Assembly: GCA_021806765.1 (NCBI GenBank)
Contig: JAJZQR010000230.1
Coordinates: 1 to 8,478, forward strand
DNA length: 8,478 nt
From: Chloroflexota bacterium
GTDB lineage: Bacteria; Chloroflexota; UBA6077
Direction of reading: 5' to 3'
Within the stretch, counting starts at the first letter, position 1. Each line of letters begins with the position of its first letter. Both the position numbers and the translations under genes were made by a program. The notes under the pieces were generated by a model. It ran no database searches. It was not told the origin of the DNA and saw only the letters and a list, made by a program, of their open reading frames with translations. Positions 1-7,584 of this stretch are shown here, piece after piece.

Positions 1-875
1 CCCAGATGTGTCTCCCCTACCTGGTGGACCAGCTCCAGGAGAACCTGGCTCAACTGAAGCGATTCCAGGAGGAGCTTCAGGCGACCCAGGACCAGCTGAT
101 CCAGTCGGAGAAGCTGGCCTCGATGGGCCAACTGGCGGCCGGGGTGGCTCACGAGATCAACAACCCCTTGGGCACTATGACCATCTTCGCCCACATGATG
201 ATGAAGGGCATGACAGCCGCCGACCCCCGCCTGAAAGACCTGGAGATGATAGTGGAGGAGGCCGCCCGGTGCCGCACCATAGTGTCCGGCCTCCTGGAGT
301 TCGCCCGGCAGGGCAAGCTGAACTTGACCACCGTCGACGTAAACACCCTCCTGCTGGACATCATCGCGGAGGTGGACAGGCAACCCTTCTTCGAGGGCGT
401 GTCGGTGATTAACCGCCTCGATCCAAAGCTCCCGCCCGTCCAGGCTGACTCCAGTCAGCTTCACCACGCGCTCTCCGACCTCGTGGTGAACGCCGCCGAG
501 GCGATGCATGGAGGAGGCTTGCTGACCGTGACCAGTGGGGTAGCCGAGGGTAACGACTCCATCTCGATCTCCGTTTCCGACACCGGTTGTGGGATACCCC
601 AGGAGAACCTGGATAAGCTCTTCACCCCATTCTTTACCACCAAGCCCACCGGCCAGGGCACCGGTCTGGGCCTCGCCATAGCCTACGGCGTAGTGAAGAT
701 GCACAGGGGCACCCTGGAGGTCCAGAGCAAGGTGGGGGTCGGCTCCACCTTTACCATGACTCTCCCTGTGAGCGGCCAACGCGTCGGCCGGCAGTCGCTG
801 GAGCACAGGGAGGAGCTGATCGGGCTGCCCCAGGAAGAACCCCAGCCACCCGACGACAGCCTGCCGAGAGGATGA
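1..875 (+). CDS. Sensor histidine kinase, C-terminal part (5' end outside window)
   Basis: This is the catalytic part of a two-component sensor kinase. The frame stays open to the left edge, so the ATG at 6 is probably internal and the sensor domain lies outside the window. Numbering from that Met, residues 8-38 are a Gln/Leu/Glu-rich helix like the coiled coil before a HisKA domain. The phosphoacceptor is His49 in AHEINNPL. The ATPase domain follows, with N-box Asn162 in [10 protein letters not shown], a G1 box DTGCGIP at 192-198, an F box FTPFFTTK and a G2 box GTGLGLA. All catalytic motifs are present, so autophosphorylation is expected. The last ~30 residues are a Gln/Glu/Pro-rich tail. 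The stop overlaps the next gene's ATG at 872 (ATGA), suggesting co-translation and a functional pair. The signal sensed cannot be told. Confidence 0.93.
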   Translation, partial: QMCLPYLVDQLQENLAQLKRFQEELQATQDQLIQSEKLASMGQLAAGVAHEINNPLGTMTIFAHMMMKGMTAADPRLKDLEMIVEEAARCRTIVSGLLEFARQGKLNLTTVDVNTLLLDIIAEVDRQPFFEGVSVINRLDPKLPPVQADSSQLHHALSDLVVNAAEAMHGGGLLTVTSGVAEGNDSISISVSDTGCGIPQENLDKLFTPFFTTKPTGQGTGLGLAIAYGVVKMHRGTLEVQSKVGVGSTFTMTLPVSGQRVGRQSLEHREELIGLPQEEPQPPDDSLPRG

Positions 876-1510
876 GGAAGATGGCATCAACTGCTCGCAT
901 CCTGCTGGTGGACGACGAGAGGGGGATCCGCGAGGGCTGTCGTCGAGCCCTGGGCTCCGAGGGTTATCAAGTGGAGACGGCCGAAAACGGGGCGGCCGCT
1001 CTGGAGATGGCCCAGTCGGGAGCTTTCGATCTGCTCCTGGTCGACGTCAAGATGCCGGGCATCGGGGGCATTTCCCTGGTCCGCCGGGTTCAGCAGATCG
1101 ACCCCGCCATCATGTGCGTCATGATCACCGGATACGCCACCCTCGAGACTGCCATCGAGGCTACGAAGAGCGGCGCCTACGACTTCCTGCCCAAGCCCTT
1201 CACTCCCGACGAGTTGGTCGCCAAGGTGGACAAGGCCCTGGACCGAAGAAAGCTGTTGCTGGAGGCCTGCCACCTTCAGGAAGAGAAGGAGCACAGCCTG
1301 CTGCAGATATCCCTCGAGAAGAGCCGCCTCCTCACCGTGATCAACTGCATGCAGGAGGGCGTCCTCGTCACCAACCGGGATGGACAGCTCGTGCTCTACA
1401 ACCCGGCGGCCCTGTCCATGCTGCAGCTTTCCTCCCACGGCCTCATCGGCTCCCCCGTCGCGGACTGCATGTCAGAGCCTCACTGCTGGGGCTGCTGGCC
1501 TCCGCCCTGA
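872..1510 (+). CDS. Receiver domain plus N-terminal half of PAS domain (5' part of a frameshifted REC-PAS-histidine kinase)
   Basis: Residues 8-125 form a complete response-regulator receiver. The acidic pair is Asp14-Asp15, the phosphoacceptor Asp58 lies in LLLVDVKMPG, the switch Thr87 in MITGYAT, and Lys109 in PKPF. A helical linker (about 130-155) leads into a PAS domain starting at INCMQEGVLVTNRDG. The PAS similarity stops near residue 202. The frame then reads a Cys/Trp/Pro-rich tail to TGA at 1508-1510, while the rest of the PAS domain and a full kinase continue in the frame one base back. The stop is therefore best read as the result of a lost base, not a natural end. The ATG at 872 overlaps the upstream stop but has GAGAGG directly against it. 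The in-frame ATG at 881 has GAGAGGA about 8 bases upstream and is an equally good start. Confidence 0.85.
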   Translation: MRKMASTARILLVDDERGIREGCRRALGSEGYQVETAENGAAALEMAQSGAFDLLLVDVKMPGIGGISLVRRVQQIDPAIMCVMITGYATLETAIEATKSGAYDFLPKPFTPDELVAKVDKALDRRKLLLEACHLQEEKEHSLLQISLEKSRLLTVINCMQEGVLVTNRDGQLVLYNPAALSMLQLSSHGLIGSPVADCMSEPHCWGCWPPP

Positions 1511-2358
1511 CCGAGACCGCAGACCGGGACGAGATGCTCTCCCAGGAAATCCCCGCACCGGACGGCTCCCGGGTCCTCATGGCCAGTGTAGCGCCCGTTC
1601 GAGACGACCGGTCGGAAACCCTTGGGGCAGTGACTGTCGTGAGGGACATCACCGAGCTCAAGCGGCTGGATCGGGTGAAATCCCAGTTCGTGGCCATGGT
1701 GGCCCACGAGTTGAGGGCTCCCCTGGCAGCAATCCAGGGCTACATGGATGTGATACTGACCGGCGCCGCAGGTGACGATCCTCAGCAGTTCCGGCACATG
1801 CTGGAGAGGTCCAAGGCCCGGTCCATGGCGCTTCTGAACCTGATCGACGACCTCCTGGATGTATCTAGCATCGAGGCCGGACGAATAGCCCGCAGGATCG
1901 AGCGGATCCAGATCCCCAACCTGCTGCTGGATGTGGTGGAGATTGTTCGCCCCAAGGCGGAAAGCCGGGACATCTCCTTCGTTGAGGATCTGCCAGGCGA
2001 CCTCGCGGCGGTCCGTGCCGACCGCGAGGATATGGTTCGCCTCTTCACCAACCTCCTGACCAACGCTATCAAGTACAATAGAGAAGGCGGGAAGATCCAC
2101 CTGGTGGCTGGGGTGGAGGGCCACTACCCGCGCGTTGACGTCGCCGATACCGGCATCGGCATACCCGCGGAGTGCATCCCAAGGATCTTTGACGAGTTCT
2201 ACCGGGTGAAGATCCCCGAAACCCGCCAGATCACCGGTACGGGGCTTGGCCTCTCCATCGTCAAGAGAATCCTGGAGGCCCATCATGGCCGAATAGAGGT
2301 CAGGAGCGAGTTAGGCAAGGGTAGCACCTTCTCCGTCTTCCTCCCCACCGTCGATTGA
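1477..2358 (+). CDS. C-terminal half of PAS plus HisKA/HATPase kinase core (3' part of the same REC-PAS-histidine kinase)
   Basis: From about 1477 this frame completes the PAS fold begun in the other frame (LLASALTETADRDEM, then VAPVRDDRSETLGAVTVVRD). It ends with the usual PAS-to-kinase linker ITELKRLDRVKSQFVAMV. The HisKA phosphoacceptor is the His at 1705-1707 in HELRAPLAAIQGY. The ATPase domain has an N-box (LFTNLLTNAIKYN), G1 (DTGIGIPAE), F box (IFDEFYR) and G2 (GTGLGLSIVKRI). From 872 to 2358 is 1487 bases, one short of a multiple of three, so restoring one base gives a single protein of about 495 residues. If the break is real, the nearest ATG in this frame is at 1534, which would yield a kinase lacking the first half of its PAS domain. 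There is no good ribosome site before it. The coordinate 1477 marks where homology resumes, not a start codon. Confidence 0.85.
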   Translation, partial: ASLLGLLASALTETADRDEMLSQEIPAPDGSRVLMASVAPVRDDRSETLGAVTVVRDITELKRLDRVKSQFVAMVAHELRAPLAAIQGYMDVILTGAAGDDPQQFRHMLERSKARSMALLNLIDDLLDVSSIEAGRIARRIERIQIPNLLLDVVEIVRPKAESRDISFVEDLPGDLAAVRADREDMVRLFTNLLTNAIKYNREGGKIHLVAGVEGHYPRVDVADTGIGIPAECIPRIFDEFYRVKIPETRQITGTGLGLSIVKRILEAHHGRIEVRSELGKGSTFSVFLPTVD

Positions 2359-2386
2359 GCGCTGCTTCCAAAGGAGGACAATCTCG

Positions 2387-3664
2387 ATGTTGAGAACTCT
2401 CGTCATTGCCGCAACGCTGCTGTCGCTGGCGTGGCTGCCCGCCTGCACCCCTCAGCCCTCATCCCAACCCAAGACGGTGGTGTACGGAACCACCTTTCAA
2501 CCCAATACACTGAACCCCATCACCGCGCCGGACATCGTCTCCCGATCCATGATCGAGATGATCTTCGACGGTCTGGTGAGCGCCGACGAAAAGTCTCAGC
2601 TCCACGGGGAGCTGGCGACCGATTGGCAGCTATCCCCCGACGGCAAGGAGTGGACCTTCCACCTTCGCCGGGGAGTGAAGTGGCACGACGGCCGGGACTT
2701 TACCGCCGCCGACGTCAAGTTCACCTACGACACGATCGTCGACCCCAACAGCAAGCCCACCGTGGCCAAGTCCGAATATGCCGACCTTCGACAGGTCGAC
2801 GTCGTGGATCCCTACACGGTTCGCTTCCGTCTCGCCCAGCCTAACGCCGCATTCCTCTCTCGCCTCATCCTGGGGATCGCCCCCAGGCATCTGCTGGAGG
2901 GACAGGATCTGGCCACCACCCCCTTCAACTCCCAACCCGTCGGGACCGGCCCCTTCATGTTCGACAGCTGGGCCAAGGGTGAGAGGGTGGTGTTGAAGAG
3001 GAATCCCAACTACTTCGGCACGAAGCCCAAGGTCGACCAGGTGGCCTGGAAGATCGTCCCAGACAGCAACATGCTGGCCCTCCAGGCCCTGAACGGCGAG
3101 GTGGACGGCGCGCCGCTCTACAGTCCGGCGGACGCGGCGACTGTCAAGAGCTCGGGCAAGATGGCGCTCTACGACACCCTCGAGGGCAACACCCAGATCA
3201 GCCTTCAGTTGAAGAACCCCCTCTTCCAGGACGTACGAGTCCGATGGGCCCTGGCCTACGCCATCGACACTCAGTCTCTCGTAGACAAGGTGATGATGGG
3301 CACCGCCCTGCCGGCAACCTCCGACATCCTACCCAACTCCTGGGCCTACAATCCCAACGTCCGCACATTCCCCTACGATCCCGCCAAAGCCAGGGAGCTC
3401 CTCGCTGAAGCTGGGTGGAAACCGGGCCCCGACGGCATCCTGGCCAAGGATGGACGGCGTTTCTCCCTCTCCCTGATGACCGACGCGGGCCACAAGGCTC
3501 GCGAGCAGGTGATGTTGGCCGTCCGCCAGAGCTGGGCCGATCTGGGGATGGAGGTGAAGGCCGGGGTTCCTGGAGCGACCTGCCCAGCCATCTCCTGTTG
3601 CCGGCCACGGCCCTGGCCCTCCGGGACGCCGGTCGCTTCGCTCGGATCTGCCGTGCCTCCATGA
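2387..3664 (+). CDS. Family-5 ABC transporter substrate-binding lipoprotein, C-terminus lost
   Basis: This is the extracytoplasmic solute receptor of a Dpp/Opp/nickel-type importer. A lipoprotein signal peptide covers residues 1-19 with lipobox LPAC, so Cys20 would carry the lipid. The start is well supported by AAAGGAGG at 2370-2377, nine bases upstream. SBP_bac_5 features include TLNPI (41-45), LSPDGKEWTFHLRRGVKWHDG (82-102), FTAADVKFTYD (105-115), the GTGPF motif and, near the end, RVRWALAYAID and YDPAKARELLAEAGW. Homology runs to about residue 392 (ADLGMEVKAG). The last ~33 residues are Pro/Cys/Arg-rich and unrelated, because the DNA from about 3568 encodes permease B in another frame. 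Family members usually have about 500 residues or more, so roughly the last 100-150 are missing. The DNA starts 28 bases after the kinase stop and may share its transcript. The substrate cannot be told. Confidence 0.88.
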   Translation: MLRTLVIAATLLSLAWLPACTPQPSSQPKTVVYGTTFQPNTLNPITAPDIVSRSMIEMIFDGLVSADEKSQLHGELATDWQLSPDGKEWTFHLRRGVKWHDGRDFTAADVKFTYDTIVDPNSKPTVAKSEYADLRQVDVVDPYTVRFRLAQPNAAFLSRLILGIAPRHLLEGQDLATTPFNSQPVGTGPFMFDSWAKGERVVLKRNPNYFGTKPKVDQVAWKIVPDSNMLALQALNGEVDGAPLYSPADAATVKSSGKMALYDTLEGNTQISLQLKNPLFQDVRVRWALAYAIDTQSLVDKVMMGTALPATSDILPNSWAYNPNVRTFPYDPAKARELLAEAGWKPGPDGILAKDGRRFSLSLMTDAGHKAREQVMLAVRQSWADLGMEVKAGVPGATCPAISCCRPRPWPSGTPVASLGSAVPP

Positions 3665-3791
3665 GCGAAACTACCCGGTCATCATGGGCGAAGTGCTGAT
3701 AGTCGCCGCCCTGGCCCTCCTGGGCAGCCTCCTGGCCGATCTGGCGTACAGCCTGGCGGACCCACGAGTGGGCCGCGCCCCGAAGGGGTGA
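3568..3791 (+). pseudogene. Remnant of DppB/OppB-type ABC permease (two out-of-frame pieces)
   Basis: Two fragments match the conserved C-terminal half of a family-5 permease B. The first, 3568-3663, reads SWSDLPSHLLLPATALAL and ends RFARICRASM, like the cytoplasmic stretch that precedes the EAA loop. The second, 3666-3791 in a different frame, reads RNYPVIMGEVLIVAALALLG, then ADLAYSLADPRVGRAPKG and a stop. That is the typical last membrane helix and DPR tail. The N-terminal ~200 residues, and the ~75-80 residues between the pieces (EAA loop and next helices), are absent. The stop lies three bases before the permease C start, the normal layout of such operons. No functional permease B can come from this DNA as given. 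Either two deletions occurred in the genome or the assembly collapsed here. Confidence 0.78.
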
Positions 3792-3794
3792 GAC

Positions 3795-4724
3795 TTGGCT
3801 ACTCATCTCTCCCAACTGGCTGGTGGGCCCGCCGGGCCCCTCAGGGAAGCAGCCCTCCCCGCAGAGCTGTCGAAAACCACGCGCGGCACTCTCGGGGCTC
3901 TCCGCTGGCGCCGCTTCGCCCGCGACCCTCTCGCGCCCGCCGCCCTGGGGCTGCTGATCCTCCTGGGGCTGGCCGCCCTGCTGGCCTCACCCCTGGCGCC
4001 CTACGACCCTTCGCGCATCGACCTGGGGCGGAGCACGCTCCCTCCCAGCCCCCAGCACCTTCTCGGCACCGACACCCTCGGTCGCGACCTGCTGAGCCGA
4101 GCCCTCTACGGGGCGAGGATCTCCCTGGCCGTTGGCGTCGGCGCAGCCGGGTTGTCGGCCCTGTTGGGCGTGGCCCTTGGGCTGGCAGCCGCCTACCGAG
4201 GGGGAATCCTGGACGCCACCGTCACCCGGCTGGTGGACGCCGCCCTGGCGATGCCCGCCTTCTTCCTGCTGATCGCCCTGCAGTCCATCTTCGGATCCGG
4301 CCTTCTTACCCTCATCGTGATGGTCTCCCTGGTTGGATGGATGGTGGTGGCCCGGGTGGTGCGGGCGGTGACCCTTAGCCTCAAGGAGCGGGAGTTCGTC
4401 CTGGCTGCTCGGGCCCTGGGCTGCTCCGGGTGGCGCATCGTCCTTCGCCACCTGATCCCCAACCTCGTCAGCCAGGTGGGTGTGCTGTTCGCCCTGGGTG
4501 TTGCCGATGCCCTGCTGCTGGAGTCGGCCCTCAGCTTCCTGGGGATGGGGGTTCCCCCTACGGAACCCAGCTGGGGCAACATGCTCAACGACGCTCAGGC
4601 TGCTATACTGTCCGGGGCCTGGTGGATCGCCGCCTTCCCGGGCGCCCTGATCCTGGGGACGGCCCTGGCCGTCAATCTGGTCGGGGATGGCCTGCGGGAG
4701 CTGTTCAGTCCGGAAGGGCTGTGA
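3795..4724 (+). CDS. DppC/OppC-type ABC transporter permease
   Basis: This is an inner-membrane permease subunit of a family-5 peptide/nickel-type ABC importer. It has 309 residues, normal for the family. It shows the OppC N-terminal region (RWRRFARDPLAP at about 37-48, first helix about 48-65), the conserved LGTDTLGRDLLSRALYGARIS (90-110), and then five further hydrophobic segments. The EAA loop that docks on the ATPase is REFVLAARALGCSGWRIVLRHLIPN (about 199-223), and the tail ESALSFLGMGVPP plus PSWGNML is typical. The start is TTG at 3795: AAGGGG at 3783-3788 sits six bases upstream, and an in-frame stop at 3789-3791 rules out anything earlier. It appears intact, but its partner permease is destroyed and no ATPase genes follow, so its function here is doubtful. 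The transported substrate is unknown. Confidence 0.93.
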   Translation: MATHLSQLAGGPAGPLREAALPAELSKTTRGTLGALRWRRFARDPLAPAALGLLILLGLAALLASPLAPYDPSRIDLGRSTLPPSPQHLLGTDTLGRDLLSRALYGARISLAVGVGAAGLSALLGVALGLAAAYRGGILDATVTRLVDAALAMPAFFLLIALQSIFGSGLLTLIVMVSLVGWMVVARVVRAVTLSLKEREFVLAARALGCSGWRIVLRHLIPNLVSQVGVLFALGVADALLLESALSFLGMGVPPTEPSWGNMLNDAQAAILSGAWWIAAFPGALILGTALAVNLVGDGLRELFSPEGL

Positions 4725-4792
4725 CGGCGGCGTACGGCCATCGACCCATCGGCCATCCGGCAACTTCGTGGCACCGTTGCCCACCGCTGAGG

Positions 4793-4811
4793 CGGGCTGA
4801 AAACCAGCCCG
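4793..4811 (+). other. Perfect 7-bp hairpin ahead of the MBL lipoprotein gene
   Basis: CGGGCTG (4793-4799) and CAGCCCG (4805-4811) are perfect reverse complements around the loop AAAAC. No T-run follows, so a classical intrinsic terminator is unlikely. Its right arm ends where the ribosome site GAAGAAGG (4811-4818) begins, so it could tune translation initiation or be the end of a repeated palindromic element. The rest of the 99-base gap (4725-4823) shows no clear promoter. Confidence 0.5.
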
Positions 4812-4823
4812 AAGAAGGCTGTA

Positions 4824-5732
4824 GTGATGACCACGCACTATCGCGGCCGTCTCCAAGCCCTGGTGGTCCTCGTCGCAGCCGTCCTGCTGCTCTCCCTGCT
4901 GGCTGCCTGCCGCGGACCGGCCCCAACACCCACTGCCGGCCAGGAGATGCTGCTGGCGATGCTGGATGTGGGGCAGGCGGACAGTGTCCTGGTGAGGTCG
5001 CCCGCCGGCCGCACCATGCTGGTGGATGCCGGCAACGAGGCCGCCGACGTGGACCGGGTGATACTTCCCTTCCTGAAGGCCCGCGGGATCTCGTCGCTGG
5101 ACTACCTGGTGTTGACCCATCCCGACCAGGACCACGTGGGCGGGATGCCCGCCCTGCTGGGCGCCTTCCCCGTCGGGAGCTTCGTCGACTCGGTCCAGCC
5201 GGGGATAACCAACCAGAGCTACCTCCGCACCCTTCAACGTGTGCAGGGCAAAGGGATCAAACCGGTGAAGGCACGCCGGGGGCAACCTGCCCTGGAGCTG
5301 GGCGCGAGCACAGAGGTGCAAGTCCTCGCCCCCGAGGAGCCGCTGATTGGGGGTAGCAGCCCCACCAACAACAACTCCATCGTGCTCCGTGTGACCTATG
5401 GCGGCGTGTCCGCCCTGCTGACGGGCGACATGGAGCACGAGGAAGAGCAACGGCTCCTCGACCACCGCGACGATCTCAGGAGTCAGATCCTGAAGGTCGC
5501 GCACCATGGAAGCCAGGGCACCACCTCCAGCGAGTTTCTGGATGCAGTAAACCCGGAGGTCGCCCTCATATCCGTCGGCGCGGGCAACTCCTACGGCCAT
5601 CCCCACAGGCAGCTCCTTCAGCGACTGGAGAGCCGCCGGCTGAAGAGCTACCGCACCGACCTGAACGGCACGATCCAGCTACTGATCGACGGCAGCGACT
5701 TTCGAGTGAGCACGGAGAAGCAGGGAGGTTGA
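4824..5732 (+). CDS. Lipoprotein with ComEC/Rec2-type metallo-beta-lactamase domain
   Basis: This is a predicted secreted, membrane-anchored metallohydrolase related to the C-terminal domain of the DNA-uptake channel ComEC. Numbering from GTG 4824, residues 10-28 are a hydrophobic signal ending in lipobox LAAC (Cys29), followed by a Pro/Thr linker. The domain opens with MLDVGQADSVLV and LVDAGN. It has the metal motif THPDQDHVGG (His99, Asp101, Asp103, His104), NNNSIVLRV, LLTGDME, VAHHGS, and a final ISVGAGNSYGHP histidine. Every metal-ligand motif looks present, so it is probably active, perhaps as a phosphodiesterase or nuclease. It has no ComEC channel helices, so it is not a DNA importer by itself. 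GTG 4824 and ATG 4827 are adjacent; GAAGAAGG at 4811-4818 gives better spacing (8) to ATG 4827. The DUF3006-type gene follows after seven bases. Confidence 0.9.
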   Translation: MMTTHYRGRLQALVVLVAAVLLLSLLAACRGPAPTPTAGQEMLLAMLDVGQADSVLVRSPAGRTMLVDAGNEAADVDRVILPFLKARGISSLDYLVLTHPDQDHVGGMPALLGAFPVGSFVDSVQPGITNQSYLRTLQRVQGKGIKPVKARRGQPALELGASTEVQVLAPEEPLIGGSSPTNNNSIVLRVTYGGVSALLTGDMEHEEEQRLLDHRDDLRSQILKVAHHGSQGTTSSEFLDAVNPEVALISVGAGNSYGHPHRQLLQRLESRRLKSYRTDLNGTIQLLIDGSDFRVSTEKQGG

Positions 5733-5739
5733 CCCTCAG

Positions 5740-5991
5740 TTGGCTGAGAAAGCGCGACTCTGGGCCACTGTTGATCGGATCGTACGCGACCATGAAGGAA
5801 AGGACCATGCGGTCCTGGTCCTCGACAACGGCCAGCAGTTGGTGCTACCCGTGGAGGCCCTACCTCCCGGCGCACAACCGCAGCAGGTCGTCACCGTCGA
5901 ATTCCGGATCGATCCCGAGGAAACCTCCCGAAGGGCCGGCCAGGTCGAGCAACTCCAACAACAGCTCTTCGGCGAGGTGGAGAGGGAATAG
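5740..5991 (+). CDS. DUF3006-type small protein
   Basis: This 83-residue protein matches the pattern of DUF3006 proteins: an N-terminal beta stretch ATVDRIVRDHEGKDHAVLVL, then a short strand-turn (GQQLVLPVEALPPGA), then the conserved acidic/Arg segment FRIDPEETSRRAGQVEQLQQ before a final amphipathic helix. There is no signal peptide or membrane segment. The start is TTG at 5740, with GGGAGG at 5723-5728 inside the end of the upstream gene and a gap of 11 bases. No ATG lies at the N-terminus. It starts seven bases after the metallohydrolase stop, so the two are almost certainly co-transcribed. DUF3006 genes often neighbour secreted ComEC-type hydrolases, from general knowledge of the family. 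Its biochemical role is unknown; a regulator or chaperone of the hydrolase is one guess. Confidence 0.8.
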   Translation: MAEKARLWATVDRIVRDHEGKDHAVLVLDNGQQLVLPVEALPPGAQPQQVVTVEFRIDPEETSRRAGQVEQLQQQLFGEVERE

Positions 5992-6001
5992 CGGTCAGTA
6001 C

Positions 6002-6007
6002 TACAAT
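6002..6007 (+). promoter_or_regulatory. Possible -10 element upstream of fumC
   Basis: TACAAT lies about 90 bases before the fumarase start, just after the DUF3006-type stop. No TTGACA-like -35 sits at 16-18 bases and there is no TGn extension, so this is only a weak candidate. Confidence 0.25.
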
Positions 6008-6013
6008 GGCCGC

Positions 6014-6035
6014 GTGACGCGCCCATCTGCGTCAC
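6014..6035 (+). terminator. Hairpin between the DUF3006-type gene and fumC (terminator or leader structure)
   Basis: GTGACGC (6014-6020) and GCGTCAC (6029-6035) form a perfect 7-bp stem around an 8-base loop. AGATTT follows, which is a poor U-tract. It could end the hydrolase/DUF3006 transcript or be the first stem of the fumC leader. Confidence 0.4.
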
Positions 6036-6049
6036 AGATTTCGGCAATA

Positions 6050-6069
6050 GGCCCCACCGACGCGGGGCC
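6050..6069 (+). other. Second hairpin in the fumC leader
   Basis: GGCCCC (6050-6055) and GGGGCC (6064-6069) pair perfectly around the loop ACCGACGC. With the stem at 6014-6035 it makes a two-hairpin block ending 14 bases before the fumC ribosome site GGAGG (6084-6088). It has no T-run. Confidence 0.4.
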
Positions 6070-6098
6070 ACACAGCGCGGAGCGGAGGTGGAGCTGCT

Positions 6099-7505
<1,407 letters not shown>

Positions 7506-7514
<9 letters not shown>

Positions 7515-7534
7515 CCGCCTCCGGTTCACCCTCC
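7506..7534 (+). terminator. 12-bp hairpin containing the fumC stop codon, terminator-like
   Basis: The left arm GGAGGGTAACCG (7506-7517) pairs with the right arm CGGTTCACCCTCC (7522-7534) over 12 base pairs, with one bulged C at 7527 and the loop CCTC. The fumC stop TAA (7512-7514) is inside the left arm. No T-run follows, so it is not a textbook intrinsic terminator. Its place, at a gene end and 20 bases before a new promoter, suits transcript-end formation or 3'-end protection. Confidence 0.6.
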
Positions 7535-7553
7535 CGCCCTGTGACCTCCGTGC

Positions 7554-7562
7554 TGGTATAAT
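7554..7562 (+). promoter_or_regulatory. Extended -10 promoter for the small membrane protein gene
   Basis: TGGTATAAT is a perfect TGn-TATAAT extended -10 box (TATAAT at 7557-7562). No -35 match lies at 17 bases, which is usual for extended -10 promoters of housekeeping sigma factors. Transcription would start near 7568-7570, giving a leader of about 15-17 bases ahead of GTG 7585. Confidence 0.7.
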
Positions 7563-7570
7563 GTCCCAGC

Positions 7571-7578
7571 GAGGAGGT
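7571..7578 (+). promoter_or_regulatory. Shine-Dalgarno site that decides the GTG start at 7585
   Basis: GAGGAGGT lies six bases before GTG 7585. The in-frame ATG at 7561 lies upstream of it, overlaps the -10 box, and has no ribosome site of its own, so GTG is the supported start. Confidence 0.75.
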
Positions 7579-7584
7579 GCAAAG

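Noticed and set aside
1470..1507. Programmed -1 frameshifting in the kinase gene
   Set aside because: No slippery heptamer in the correct phase in the overlap; a lost base, for example in the G4 run at 1488-1491, is simpler.
1480..2286. 268-codon minus-strand frame opposite the kinase
   Set aside because: No recognisable motif; the plus strand carries a full HisKA/ATPase core.
4605..4620. TATACT-like sequence near 4610
   Set aside because: Inside permease C coding sequence with no fitting -35 and no downstream gene start nearby.
3987..5606. 539-codon open frame on the minus strand
   Set aside because: It lies opposite permease C and the MBL lipoprotein, both with strong family motifs. Its predicted product is Gly/Gln/His-rich with no domain, as expected from the antisense of GC-rich genes.
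7561..7563. ATG as start of the small membrane protein
   Set aside because: It overlaps the TATAAT box and lacks a ribosome site. GTG 7585 has GAGGAGGT at good spacing.
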